The position numbers and the translations under genes were made by a program. Of a stretch of 64,000 nucleotides of DNA, positions 36,370 to 47,260 are shown one piece after another. The notes under the pieces were generated by a model. The model saw only the letters and a program-made list of their open reading frames with translations. It had not been told where the DNA came from and ran no database searches. Positions within the stretch are counted from its first letter, which is position 1. Each line of letters starts with the position of its first letter. The DNA comes from Oscillospiraceae bacterium (GTDB lineage: Bacteria; Bacillota; Clostridia; Oscillospirales; CAG-272): assembly GCA_015063795.1 (NCBI GenBank), contig SVTL01000009.1:1-64000 (forward strand). The letters are read 5' to 3'.

Positions 36370-37326
36370 TTACCAATTCAGCTTTTCGGCATGAAGCCCC
36401 TTCAAGTGGCGTCCCATCTCCTCGGCGGTGGGGATCTCGGTGCCCTCCTTTTCGGCCTTCGCCGCGGCGGCTGCCGATGCGATCTCCAGAGCGCGGGCGA
36501 TGTCGCCGGATTCCTCGGGATCGAAGTGGCCGTAGTAAGAGAGCAGGAAGGCGGCCAGGAAGGTGTCGCCGGCGCAGACGGTGTTGCCGATGCGGTCGAT
36601 GGAGGCGGCGGGGACGGCATAAAGCCCCTCGGGACCGATGTAGAGAGCGCCCAGAGCGCCCATGGTACAAAGCACGCGCACGCCCTTTTCCTCCCAGATG
36701 CGGCGGATGGCGGCGATGGTCTCCTCGCGGTCGGCAGGCAGGCGGCCGAGATACATGCCCAGCTCATGGATGTTGGGCTTGATGAGGAAGGGCTTTTCCT
36801 CCACGGCCAGACGCAGCGCCTCGCCGTCGCAGTCCACGACAACGGTCTTGCCCTTTTCCTTCATTTTGCGGACGATGCGGGCGTAGGTATCGGCAGGCAG
36901 ACCGCGCGGAATGCTGCCCGAAAGGACCATCAGATCGCTGTCGTCCTTTTCCAGCTCCTTGAAGAAGGAGGCCAGCTCGCTTTCGCGGATAGGACCGCCC
37001 ATTTCGTTGGCCTCGGTCATCACGCTGCCGGCGTCCTTGATCTTGATGTTGATGCGCGTCTCGGCCTTGGTACGGGAGAAGCGGTAGGGGATATCCAGCG
37101 TGTCGAGAAGCTCGCAGACGATGTTGCCGTTGATGCCGCCGATGAAGCCGGTGCAGAGGGCGTTGACGCCGTACTGCTTCATCACGCGGGAGACGTTGAT
37201 GCCCTTGCCGCCGACGGCTTTGAGAGCGGAATGGGAGCGGTTGACGCCGCCGAGCAGGAAGTCGCGCTCAAAGAACATGGTCTTGTCGAGAGCGGGATTG
37301 AGCGTGACGGTGGTGGTTTTGATCAT
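36370..37326 (-). CDS. 1-phosphofructokinase (PfkB family)
   Basis: MIKTTTVTLNPALDKTMFFERDFLLGGVNRSHSALKAVGGKGINVSRVMKQYG. Confidence 0.9.
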   Translation of the reverse strand: MIKTTTVTLNPALDKTMFFERDFLLGGVNRSHSALKAVGGKGINVSRVMKQYGVNALCTGFIGGINGNIVCELLDTLDIPYRFSRTKAETRINIKIKDAGSVMTEANEMGGPIRESELASFFKELEKDDSDLMVLSGSIPRGLPADTYARIVRKMKEKGKTVVVDCDGEALRLAVEEKPFLIKPNIHELGMYLGRLPADREETIAAIRRIWEEKGVRVLCTMGALGALYIGPEGLYAVPAASIDRIGNTVCAGDTFLAAFLLSYYGHFDPEESGDIARALEIASAAAAAKAEKEGTEIPTAEEMGRHLKGLHAEKLNW

Positions 37327-37389
37327 GATTTCCTCCGAAGAATGCACGTTTCCGTGCGCAAACATAGTCGAAAAAAGTCTTACGAATTT

Positions 37390-37740
37390 GGCTTGTTTTT
37401 TTGAAAGTTTTTGGGTGGTCCAGGCCCCCTTTTTTCAAAAAGGGGGTTTGGTGGGGTTTGGGGCAAAGCCCCATGCCCGGCACTTTCTTTTTGCAAAGCT
37501 TTTTCTTTGTGCCTACATAGGCAAAGAAAAAGCGTCTTCAAGGAAGAAATTACTCCCTCTCGGCGCTTCGCGCCGAAATAAAGCATCAGCAAAGCCGATA
37601 GCCGCTTTTCTCTTGGCTATTCAGGCGCAAGAGAAAAGCTAAGCAAAAGAGAAACGCCATGCATGGGGCTGCCGCCCCAAACCCTGCCTTAGGTACCTTT
37701 TTGAAAAAAGGTACCTAAGAACCGCCAAAAACTTTTAAAC
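37390..37740. repeat. Complete long inverted-repeat element of the CTTTTTGAAAAAAG-core family
   Basis: Left CCCCCTTTTTTCAAAAAGGGGG, GGGGCAAAGCCCC, GCTTTTTCTTTG..CAAAGAAAAAGC; right arm repeats the order in reverse with different stems (GGTACC, GGGGC..GCCCC). Confidence 0.75.
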
Positions 37741-37758
37741 GATGTGAAGCGATGCCCG

Positions 37759-39777
<2,019 letters not shown>

Positions 39778-39993
39778 TCAAGCTTTTTCAAAAGCTTGCG
39801 GGGTGGAGGGGCGGAGCCCCCCGTAACGGCACTTCTCTTTTGCAAAGCTTTTCTCTTGGGCCTACATAGGCAAGAGAAAAGCGTCTGACGAAAAGCAGTT
39901 GCTTCCCTTTTTGCAGTTATCTGCGAATTGCGCCTGCGGCGCATGAGATGTCTTTCTCCTTTGGTGAAAGACGAAATCGGGGGAAGAAACCCC

Positions 39994-40218
39994 TCATTTC
40001 TTCCTCTCCACCAAACGGCTGACGGTGGATTGGGTGAAGTAGATCTTCTTGTCGGTGACGAGGAAGGAGCGGGGCATATCGCTCCAGAGGTGCTCGGTTT
40101 TACCCATTTTCTCGGCGTGGGAGAGAAAGGACGCTGTTTTTTTGGTGGCGCGGTCGAGGTCGAAGATGCCGATGACCTCCTTGTCGCGGATGTAGCGGTT
40201 GCCGATGGACAGATACAT
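39994..40218 (-). CDS. remB: RemB/YaaB-like DUF370 protein
   Basis: MYLSIGNRYIRDKEVIGIFDLDRATKK..., position between recF and gyrB. Confidence 0.85.
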   Translation of the reverse strand: MYLSIGNRYIRDKEVIGIFDLDRATKKTASFLSHAEKMGKTEHLWSDMPRSFLVTDKKIYFTQSTVSRLVERKK

Positions 40219-40285
40219 ATGGCTGTTTTCCTTTTTTGGTGTTTATCTTTTCCGCAAACGGTATGTTCACGGAAGCGGAGCGCCT

Positions 40286-40556
40286 TTAGAAAGTTTTTGG
40301 GGTTCTTAGGTACCTTTTTTCAAAAAGGTGCCTAAGGCAGGGTTCGGGGCGGCAGCCCTGACAATCTTTGCCTCTTACGGCGCTTTGCGCCGTGTGTTTG
40401 CTTTGGTGGTATCGTCAGACGCTTTTCTCTTGCTGACAGAAGGCGCAAGAGAAAAGCTTTGCAAAAGAGAACGCCGGTGACGGGGGAGCTTCCCCCGCGC
40501 CCCCGTTTAGAAACCTTTTTGAAAAAAGGTTTCTAAAAACTTCCAAAAACTTTCAT
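40286..40556. repeat. Complete CTTTTTGAAAAAAG-core element
   Basis: CTTAGGTACCTTTTTTCAAAAAGGTGCCTAAG at left, TTAGAAACCTTTTTGAAAAAAGGTTTCTAA at right, inverted outer ends AAAGTTTTTGG/CCAAAAACTTT. Confidence 0.75.
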
Positions 40557-40585
40557 GAAGACAATGCAATCAAAAAATTGAGGTG

Positions 40586-41662
40586 TTATTCAAAGAATGC
40601 TCCGTTTTCCACGCGGATTTTTTTGGCGGCAATGCCGTCGAAATCGCTCTCCATGCAGGTGGTGACCACCGTCTGCCGTCCGTCCATGGCCTCGAGAACA
40701 CGCGCGCGGCGGCGGGCATCCAATTCACTGAGCACGTCGTCAAACAGATACACCGGCGACGTGCCGCTGATCTCCTCAGACAGCATCCCTTCCCCGATCT
40801 TGAGAGCAAAGGCGATGCTTCTCTGCTGCCCCTGCGAGGCAAACAGTCTCGAGTCGCGCCCGTTCAATTCGATGATGATGTCGTCGCGGTGAATGCCGTA
40901 AAGAGTCGCGCCCGCGGCGATCTCACGCTCGGTGTTCTCGCTCAGCTTGCGGAGATACTCCTCCTCGCTCAGCCGCTTGTCGTATCGCATGCTCACGCAC
41001 TCCTCCCCGCCCGACAGATGGCGGAAGAAGCCGGCAACCTTTTGTGAGATCGCCTCGGTGAAATGCTCTCTTTCCTGCGCGATGTACGCCGCTTCCCTTG
41101 CCAGCTGTGCCGACCAGATGGCCAGCGTGGTGTCAAAGGAGGGGGATCTGCCGTTCTCTGCGCTTTTCAAAAGACTGTTTCTCTGCTTTAAGATGTTGTT
41201 GTATTTCTGCAGCGAGAGCAGAAACAGCGGCTTCAGCTGACAGATGGCCGCATCGGCAAACAGCCTGCGCTCGCCGGGACCGCCCTTGACCACCCCAATG
41301 TGCTCGGGGGAAAACAGGACAGCGCGGAAAGAGCCCATAAATTCGGCGGCGGAGGGGATGTGAACGTCGTTTTTGCGGTGCTCCCTGCCCCGTCCGGCAA
41401 AGAGGCGGAGCGAAAGGACATTGTCCCGCCGTCCGTCGTGGTAAGAAAGAGACAGACGGGAACACTCTTTTCCGAACGCCACCAGATCCTTGTCAAAGGC
41501 GGTGCGGAAGCTCTTGCCGTTGGCGAAGAGATAGAGAGCCTCCAGAGCGTTGGTCTTCCCTTGGGCGTTGGCGCCGCAAAGGATGTTCATTCCGCTTTCA
41601 AAATGCAGGCTTGCTTGTTCGATGTTTCGGAATTGTTCGATGTCAATGGTTGTCGCTTCCAT
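40586..41662 (-). CDS. recF: DNA replication/repair protein RecF
   Basis: FRNIEQASLHFESGMNILCGANAQGKTNALEALYLFANGKSFR. Confidence 0.95.
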   Translation of the reverse strand: MEATTIDIEQFRNIEQASLHFESGMNILCGANAQGKTNALEALYLFANGKSFRTAFDKDLVAFGKECSRLSLSYHDGRRDNVLSLRLFAGRGREHRKNDVHIPSAAEFMGSFRAVLFSPEHIGVVKGGPGERRLFADAAICQLKPLFLLSLQKYNNILKQRNSLLKSAENGRSPSFDTTLAIWSAQLAREAAYIAQEREHFTEAISQKVAGFFRHLSGGEECVSMRYDKRLSEEEYLRKLSENTEREIAAGATLYGIHRDDIIIELNGRDSRLFASQGQQRSIAFALKIGEGMLSEEISGTSPVYLFDDVLSELDARRRARVLEAMDGRQTVVTTCMESDFDGIAAKKIRVENGAFFE

Positions 41663-41713
41663 CCTGTCCTCGTTGCTTGGAAATGACGCCGCACAGCGGC
41701 AATGAATCATATT

Positions 41714-42056
41714 TCCCCTTTTAAAAGTTTTTGGGTGGTCCAGGCCCCGGAAGAAAGCCGAAGGCTTTCTTCACACAGTTGCACTGTGTGCAACTGTTCC
41801 TTTTCATTCAAAAAGGGGGTTTGGCGGGTTGCAGGGCAGCGCCCTGTGCCGGCACTTCTCTTTTGCAAAGCTTTTCTCTTGTGCCTACATAGGCAAGAGA
41901 AAAGCGTCTAAGGGGAAGATATTGCTTTCCTTTTTGCTTTTGGCGATGCTCACGCATCGCTGGAGAAGTAGGAGATGTCAGGGGCTTCCCCCCTGAAACC
42001 CTGACTTAAGAGGCTTTTTGAAAAAAGCCCCTTAAGAATCCGCAAAAACGTTTATA
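41714..42056. repeat. CTTTTTGAAAAAAG-core element with secondary hairpins inside its first hairpin
   Basis: Inserted GAAGAAAGCC-GAA-GGCTTTCTTC and CAGTTGCA-CTGTG-TGCAACTG in the first hairpin. Confidence 0.75.
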
Positions 42057-42146
42057 AAAAAGTTGCTTTCCCTTTTTTAAAGTTTTTGAGGGGATTCCAA
42101 AGGGGAATCTTTTTTCAAAAAGTTCCCCTTTGGTCAATCAACCAAA

Positions 42147-43310
42147 TCAAATATTCTCCTCCGGCGGGCGGACGGGGAGGACCATAATGGTGAAAGCGCC
42201 GTCCTTGAAGTCCTCGTCGGGGTTGGCGGGGGAGAGGACCATTCCCATCAGATTGGTGTTGAGCGAGAGCTTAAGCTTCTCCATCGAGCAGGCGCGGACA
42301 GCCTCTAACAGTCTCTTACAGGAGAAGAAGATGGTGATGTCCTTCCCTTCCTTACGGATGGGGAGATCGTCGTAGAAGCGGCCGCTGTTGGACTGGGTGG
42401 AGATCTTCAGCTGGCTTCCCTCGAAATCGCAGCGGAGGATGCTCTTCTTCTGACCAAGCTCGCGGTCCTCGGTGACCAAAGCGGCGCGCTCGAGAACCGA
42501 GATCAGGTAGTCGGAATCGACGTGAACGGTGGTGGCGGCCTCCTTGGGCAGGAACTTTTCATATTCAATGTAATCGCCCTCGATCAGACGGGAGAAAAGA
42601 ATGTAGTCGCCCATCTTGAAAACGGCATGCTTGCGGTTGAAATAAACGATCGCCTCCTCGTCGGAGTCCTCCAACATCCGGTAAAGCTCGGCAACGGTCT
42701 TGCCGGGGAGGATGAGGCTCTTGTTGATGGAGGAGCCGTCGTTCATGTCCTTGGCGGAGCAGTTCATCGAGCAGACCGAGAGAACGAAGTGGTCGGTGGA
42801 GGCGGCGGTAATCTTTTCGTCATTGGCTTCCAGATACAGACCGTTGAGCGTGGGCTTCACATCGTTCTGCGCCACGGAGAAGAGGGTTTTGCCGATCATG
42901 GCGCGCAGGTGCTTCTGCTTGACGGGAAAGGGATGGTCGCCGCCCAGCTCGGGCATGCTGGGAAAATCGCGTCCCTTGAGCGCATGGAGACCGAACTGGC
43001 TGCGTCCGCTGGTGATGGAAACGATGTTTTTGTCGTCGATGTCCACCGTCAGCTCCTCGTCGGAGAGGGAGCGGACGATCTGAGTAAACTTATTGGCGTT
43101 GAGGATATAGCTTCCCTCGCGCTCCACGCGGCAGGGGATGGTGGTACGGATACCCTTTTCCAGATCGTAAGCGACGGCGGAGCAGGTGTTTTCGTCAACG
43201 GTGGTGAAGAGGATACCGGAGATGGTGGCGATGGTATTGCGGGTGGAGACGGCGCCCATCACGGGAGCGAGGCGATCGAGAAGGACCGCTTTTTCAAAGG
43301 TGATTTTCAT
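42147..43310 (-). CDS. dnaN: DNA polymerase III beta sliding clamp
   Basis: MKITFEKAVLLDRLAPVMGAVSTRNTIATISGILF, position after dnaA. Confidence 0.97.
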   Translation of the reverse strand: MKITFEKAVLLDRLAPVMGAVSTRNTIATISGILFTTVDENTCSAVAYDLEKGIRTTIPCRVEREGSYILNANKFTQIVRSLSDEELTVDIDDKNIVSITSGRSQFGLHALKGRDFPSMPELGGDHPFPVKQKHLRAMIGKTLFSVAQNDVKPTLNGLYLEANDEKITAASTDHFVLSVCSMNCSAKDMNDGSSINKSLILPGKTVAELYRMLEDSDEEAIVYFNRKHAVFKMGDYILFSRLIEGDYIEYEKFLPKEAATTVHVDSDYLISVLERAALVTEDRELGQKKSILRCDFEGSQLKISTQSNSGRFYDDLPIRKEGKDITIFFSCKRLLEAVRACSMEKLKLSLNTNLMGMVLSPANPDEDFKDGAFTIMVLPVRPPEENI

Positions 43311-43377
43311 ATCCAAAATTCCTTTCAAAGGGGGATTATTTTATAAGAAAACGAAAAATAAGAAGGAGCGCGCTTTT

Positions 43378-43652
43378 TTTAAAGTTTTTGGGTGGTCCAG
43401 GCCCCCTTTTTTCAAAAAGGGGGTTTGGCGGGTTGCAGGGCAGCGCCCTGTGCCGGCGGTTTCTTTTTGCTAAGCTTTTTCTTTGCGCCTACATGGTCAA
43501 AGAAAAAGCGAGTAAACGAAGACAGCAAAGCAAGCAAACGGCGCAAAGCGCCGTAGAAAGGGCAAGAGATGTCAGGGACTTCGTCCCCGAACCCCTGACT
43601 TAAGAGGCTTTTTGAAAAAAGCCCCTTAAGAATCCGCAAAAACTTTCAATCG
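43378..43652. repeat. Complete CTTTTTGAAAAAAG-core element between dnaN and the origin
   Basis: CCCCCTTTTTTCAAAAAGGGGG ... CTTAAGAGGCTTTTTGAAAAAAGCCCCTTAAG. Confidence 0.75.
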
Positions 43653-43687
43653 ATGCGCTTTTCTCCTCGCCTTCGATGCGCGGGATG

Positions 43688-44115
43688 ATACATAACATAT
43701 ATAACAGAAGAGTTAGAAGAAGAAGTGACAGTAGGTGCTGTGGAAAGAATGGAAAAGTCGGAAAATCCAGACAGGACAAGCCCTTCTTCCCTCTTCCTCC
43801 TGTGGAAAAGAACAGGCGAAGGCTCTGCAAAACGCTGGGGAAAACGAGAGGACTTTCCACAGGGGGCTTTTCAGGCGAAAAAACCTCCCTTTTCTCTCAT
43901 GTTTTTTCCACAGAAACCCACAGAGTTTTGCACAAGGCTGTGGAAAACTTTTGTCTCCCCTTTTTTACCCGACAAAGCCTGTCTCCATCGGGCTTTCTGC
44001 CCTGTTTCCCTTCTCCGCGAAAGAGGGAAAACCCACAGCGTCAAAAGGCGGAAAAAGCGCATGAGAAAAGGAAAAATTCACGTTTTCCACAACCCTTTCC
44101 ACAGCCTGTGGAAAA
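43688..44115. promoter_or_regulatory. oriC: Putative oriC: AT-rich tract, DnaA-trio-like tract, DnaA-box cluster
   Basis: TGTGGAAA(A/G) / (T/C)TTTCCACA boxes at 43739, 43801, 43853, 43904, 43939, 44083, 44095 and 44107 in the dnaA-dnaN intergenic region. Confidence 0.88.
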
Positions 44116-44147
44116 GCACGCACCCTTCCCTTTTTTCAGATTCGCGT

Positions 44148-45545
44148 TTAATGCTCGCGGATGTCCTTCATCAGCTCCTTGATCTCGATCTCCAGCTTCG
44201 TGTCCTTGACAATGGACTGATCGATGTGGAGGAAGGAGCTGCGGATGGTGGTGTGGTCCTTCTTGTTGAAGACCTTGGCGATGGCCGGGAAGGACATCTC
44301 GGTCATCTTACGGGTAATGTAAATGGCGATGTGCCTGGCATACATATAGTCCTGCTTGCGCTCCTGACCGGTGATGGCCTTCACGGGAATGCCGTATTTG
44401 CGCGAAACGCGGTCGAGAATCTTGTCAACGGTCACATTCACCGGCTCGCGCCCGTCGATCATGCCGGCCACACAGTTGACCGCCATGTCCGAGGTGATGG
44501 CGCTGCGGTTGAGAAAATGCTGAGCGGAGAGCTTTTTCAGCGCCCCCTCCAGCTGACGGATGTTGTTGGTCAGGTTTTCGGCTAAGATGTAGATCACCTC
44601 GTCGGTGAGGTCCATACCCATTTTCTGCGCCTTGTCGCGGATGATGGCCACGCGCAGCTCCAGCTCGGGAGGAATGATGTCGGCGATCAGTCCCCACTCA
44701 AAGCGGGAACGGATGCGCTCCTCCAGCGGGTTGATGTCCTTCGGCGGACGGTCGGAGGTGAAGATGATCTGCTTGTTGTCCTCGTAAAGGGTGTTGAAGG
44801 TGTTGAAAAACTCCTCCTGCGTTCCGCCCTTGTTGGCAATGAACTGCACGTCGTCGATGAGGAGCACGTCGGCCTTGCGGTATTTCTTGCGGAAGTCGGT
44901 CATGGGCAGACCCAGACGGATCTTCTCGATCATCTGGTTGACGAAATCCTCGCACTTGACGTACACGATACGCATATGCGGATGCTTTTCGCGGATGCGG
45001 TTGGTGATGGCATACAGCAGATGCGTCTTGCCCAGACCGCTGGGACCGTAGATGAACAGCGGGTTGTATTCCTGCGCGGGGTTGTTGGACACGGCAATGG
45101 ACGCGGCGTGCGCAAAGTTGTTGGACGTGCCCACAATGAAGTTTTCAAAGGTGTAATTGGCGTTGAAAAAATTGGAATTGCCCACAAAATCGCTGTCCTT
45201 TTCCGCGGAGGGCGATGCGGAGGGCTTCTCCTCCTCGGGCTCTCTTCCGCTCTCTTGAAGAGACACGATCAGCCGCGGAATGTCGATCTCCCCCTTCTCC
45301 TCGGAAAAGAGGTGGACCGACGGGCGAAAGCCCAAATGGTCGGAAAGGCAGTCGGCAAGGATCGATTCGGACTTGTTGTTTTTGAGAAATTGGATCTTCA
45401 GATCGCTGCGGTTGGCCAGCACCGCATACCGATCGTCGGCATACAGCAAACGAAGATCGGCAAACCAGGTGGCCACATAGGATTCGGAGAAGGATCTGCG
45501 GAGGGTAAGCAGGCAGGCTTCCCAAAGAGAGGTCAGGTCTTGCAC
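44148..45545 (-). CDS. dnaA: Chromosomal replication initiator DnaA (GTG start proposed)
   Basis: NYTFENFIVGTSNNFAHAASIAV, LFIYGPSGLGKTHLLYAI, KKDHTTIRSSFLHID; AAAGGAG precedes GTG at 45545. Confidence 0.97.
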   Translation of the reverse strand: MQDLTSLWEACLLTLRRSFSESYVATWFADLRLLYADDRYAVLANRSDLKIQFLKNNKSESILADCLSDHLGFRPSVHLFSEEKGEIDIPRLIVSLQESGREPEEEKPSASPSAEKDSDFVGNSNFFNANYTFENFIVGTSNNFAHAASIAVSNNPAQEYNPLFIYGPSGLGKTHLLYAITNRIREKHPHMRIVYVKCEDFVNQMIEKIRLGLPMTDFRKKYRKADVLLIDDVQFIANKGGTQEEFFNTFNTLYEDNKQIIFTSDRPPKDINPLEERIRSRFEWGLIADIIPPELELRVAIIRDKAQKMGMDLTDEVIYILAENLTNNIRQLEGALKKLSAQHFLNRSAITSDMAVNCVAGMIDGREPVNVTVDKILDRVSRKYGIPVKAITGQERKQDYMYARHIAIYITRKMTEMSFPAIAKVFNKKDHTTIRSSFLHIDQSIVKDTKLEIEIKELMKDIREH

Positions 45546-45734
45546 GGGCAGAGCTCCTTTCAAAAGCGTCAAAAGCGGAACAAACACGAAAAACATGTTT
45601 GTAAAGAACAAAAAAAGCCACTTTGAGGCAGACGAACCGCCTTAAAGTAATATATATATAATATTATATCATAAAAGGGAGCGGATTTCAATACCAAAAA
45701 AATATATTTTTTTCGGAATTGTTTGAAAAAACCC

Positions 45735-45763
45735 TTGACAAGAAGGAAAAAATGTGTGATAAT
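45735..45763 (+). promoter_or_regulatory. sigma-A-type promoter for rpmH
   Basis: TTGACA-17 nt-GATAAT. Confidence 0.75.
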
Positions 45764-45808
45764 AAAATAACCATGGATATTCTTGTGATCGAAGGAGGTG
45801 CTTAAAGC

Positions 45809-45943
45809 ATGCTCAGAACATATCAGCCTAAAAAGAGGCAGAGAAAAAAGGAGCACGGCTTCCGCAAGAGAATGAAGACTGCCAACGGCAGAAAGGTTCT
45901 CAAGGCTCGCCGCGCCAAAGGCAGAAAGGTCCTCACCTATTGA
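45809..45943 (+). CDS. rpmH: 50S ribosomal protein L34
   Basis: [51 protein letters not shown] upstream; absent from the supplied ORF track. Confidence 0.98.
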   Translation: MLRTYQPKKRQRKKEHGFRKRMKTANGRKVLKARRAKGRKVLTY

Positions 45944-46100
45944 TCACAGCTGCTTTTTGAGCAACTGTGATCGGGGGAGGTTCTCTCTCGTTGCCTTCAA
46001 ACATTTTGACAGTTTTTTGATCGGCTGTCATTCACAAAACCGCCGAGGTACCAATCGGGGGTTTTTGTTTTCGCAGAGAAAACGCATAGGCAGGGCGAAG

Positions 46101-46475
46101 ATGAAGTACAAAGCCATCGGCGAAAACCACCTGTATGTAAAGGCGTATACCAAGGGAAAGCGGACGGCCACCGGAACGGTGGTCGTTTATGTGCTTGCTG
46201 ACAAGCAGGCCTACCGCTTCCGCAAGGCGAATCCGCAGAAGAAGAGCATCAACCGCATCGGGCTGACGGTCACGAAAAAGATCGGCGGCGCGGTTCAGAG
46301 AAGCCGTGTGAAGCGGGTGCTGCGCGAGGCGTATCGGCTGATCGATCGGGCACACGGAGTCAAAACCGGGCATCTGATCGTGCTGATGGCGCGGGAGGGA
46401 ACGGTCAAGGCCAAGGTGCCGCAGGTGGAAAAGGATATGGCGTATGCGCTGCGAAAGCTGGGGCTGCTGCCGTGA
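46101..46475 (+). CDS. rnpA: Ribonuclease P protein component
   Basis: [29 protein letters not shown]. Confidence 0.95.
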   Translation: MKYKAIGENHLYVKAYTKGKRTATGTVVVYVLADKQAYRFRKANPQKKSINRIGLTVTKKIGGAVQRSRVKRVLREAYRLIDRAHGVKTGHLIVLMAREGTVKAKVPQVEKDMAYALRKLGLLP

Positions 46476-46717
46476 AGAGGCTTTGCCTGTGGCTGATCCG
46501 GTTGTATCAGAAGCATCTGTCGCCGCAAAAGGTGCGGCCAACCTGCCGTTTTCTGCCAACCTGCTCGCAGTATGCGTTTGAGGCGATCGAGAGGCACGGT
46601 GTCCTGCTGGGCGGGATGCTGGCGTTCTGGCGGATCCTGAGGTGCAATCCCTTCAACCGCGGCCCGATGATCGACTACGTGCCCGAACGGTTTTTGTGGA
46701 GTAAGGGAAAGGATTAA
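46472..46717 (+). CDS. yidD: Membrane protein insertion efficiency factor YidD
   Basis: [36 protein letters not shown]. Confidence 0.96.
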   Translation: MKRLCLWLIRLYQKHLSPQKVRPTCRFLPTCSQYAFEAIERHGVLLGGMLAFWRILRCNPFNRGPMIDYVPERFLWSKGKD

Positions 46718-47068
46718 GGTATTAGCCAAGGAGGATTTTTGAAAAAATCCCCCTTGGAACCCCCAAAAACGTTCAAAAAAAGCAAAGCGCCGATTGAAAG
46801 TTTTTGAAGGTTTTCAGGAAACTTTTTTCAAAAAGTTTCTTGAAGCAGGGTTCGGGGCGGCAGCCCTGACATCTCCTGCCCCTCTGCGATGCGTGAGCAT
46901 CGCCAAAAGCAAAAAAGAAAGCCGATTCTTCCCTTTTTGATTCGGATACAAAACCTTTCATAACAAAGCGAACATCAACAAAAACCTTTCATTTTTTATA
47001 TTTCAGAAAAAAACGTTTTCAAAAAGAAGATTTTTGTTTTCAAAAAACGGCATGGCGGGCGCACGACT

Positions 47069-47178
47069 GTCCGCTTCGCGGACGCGATATGTTGGCTTCG
47101 CCAACGCGATATATTCGGCTTTGCCGAATGCGATATGTCCGCTTCGCGGACGCGATATGTTTGGCTTCGCCAAACGTG
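47069..47178. repeat. Variable-stem hairpin array H (GCGATAT linkers, reverse orientation)
   Basis: GTCCGCTTCGCGGAC, GTTGGCTTCGCCAAC, ATTCGGCTTTGCCGAAT, GTCCGCTTCGCGGAC, GTTTGGCTTCGCCAAAC. Confidence 0.92.
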
Positions 47179-47260
47179 AAAAACGGCGGAAAGACTTCCG
47201 CATTATATAAATGTTAAAAACCAAACATTTAAGAAAAAAAGGAACGGTAACAAACAAGAC

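Noticed and set aside
43676-44182. ORFs over the dnaA-dnaN intergenic region
   Set aside because: They traverse the DnaA-box cluster; no ribosome-binding site or family signature.
45640-45735. AT-rich rpmH-dnaA intergenic region as the main unwinding site
   Set aside because: Very AT-rich but no DnaA boxes seen there; the box cluster and trio-like tract are between dnaA and dnaN.
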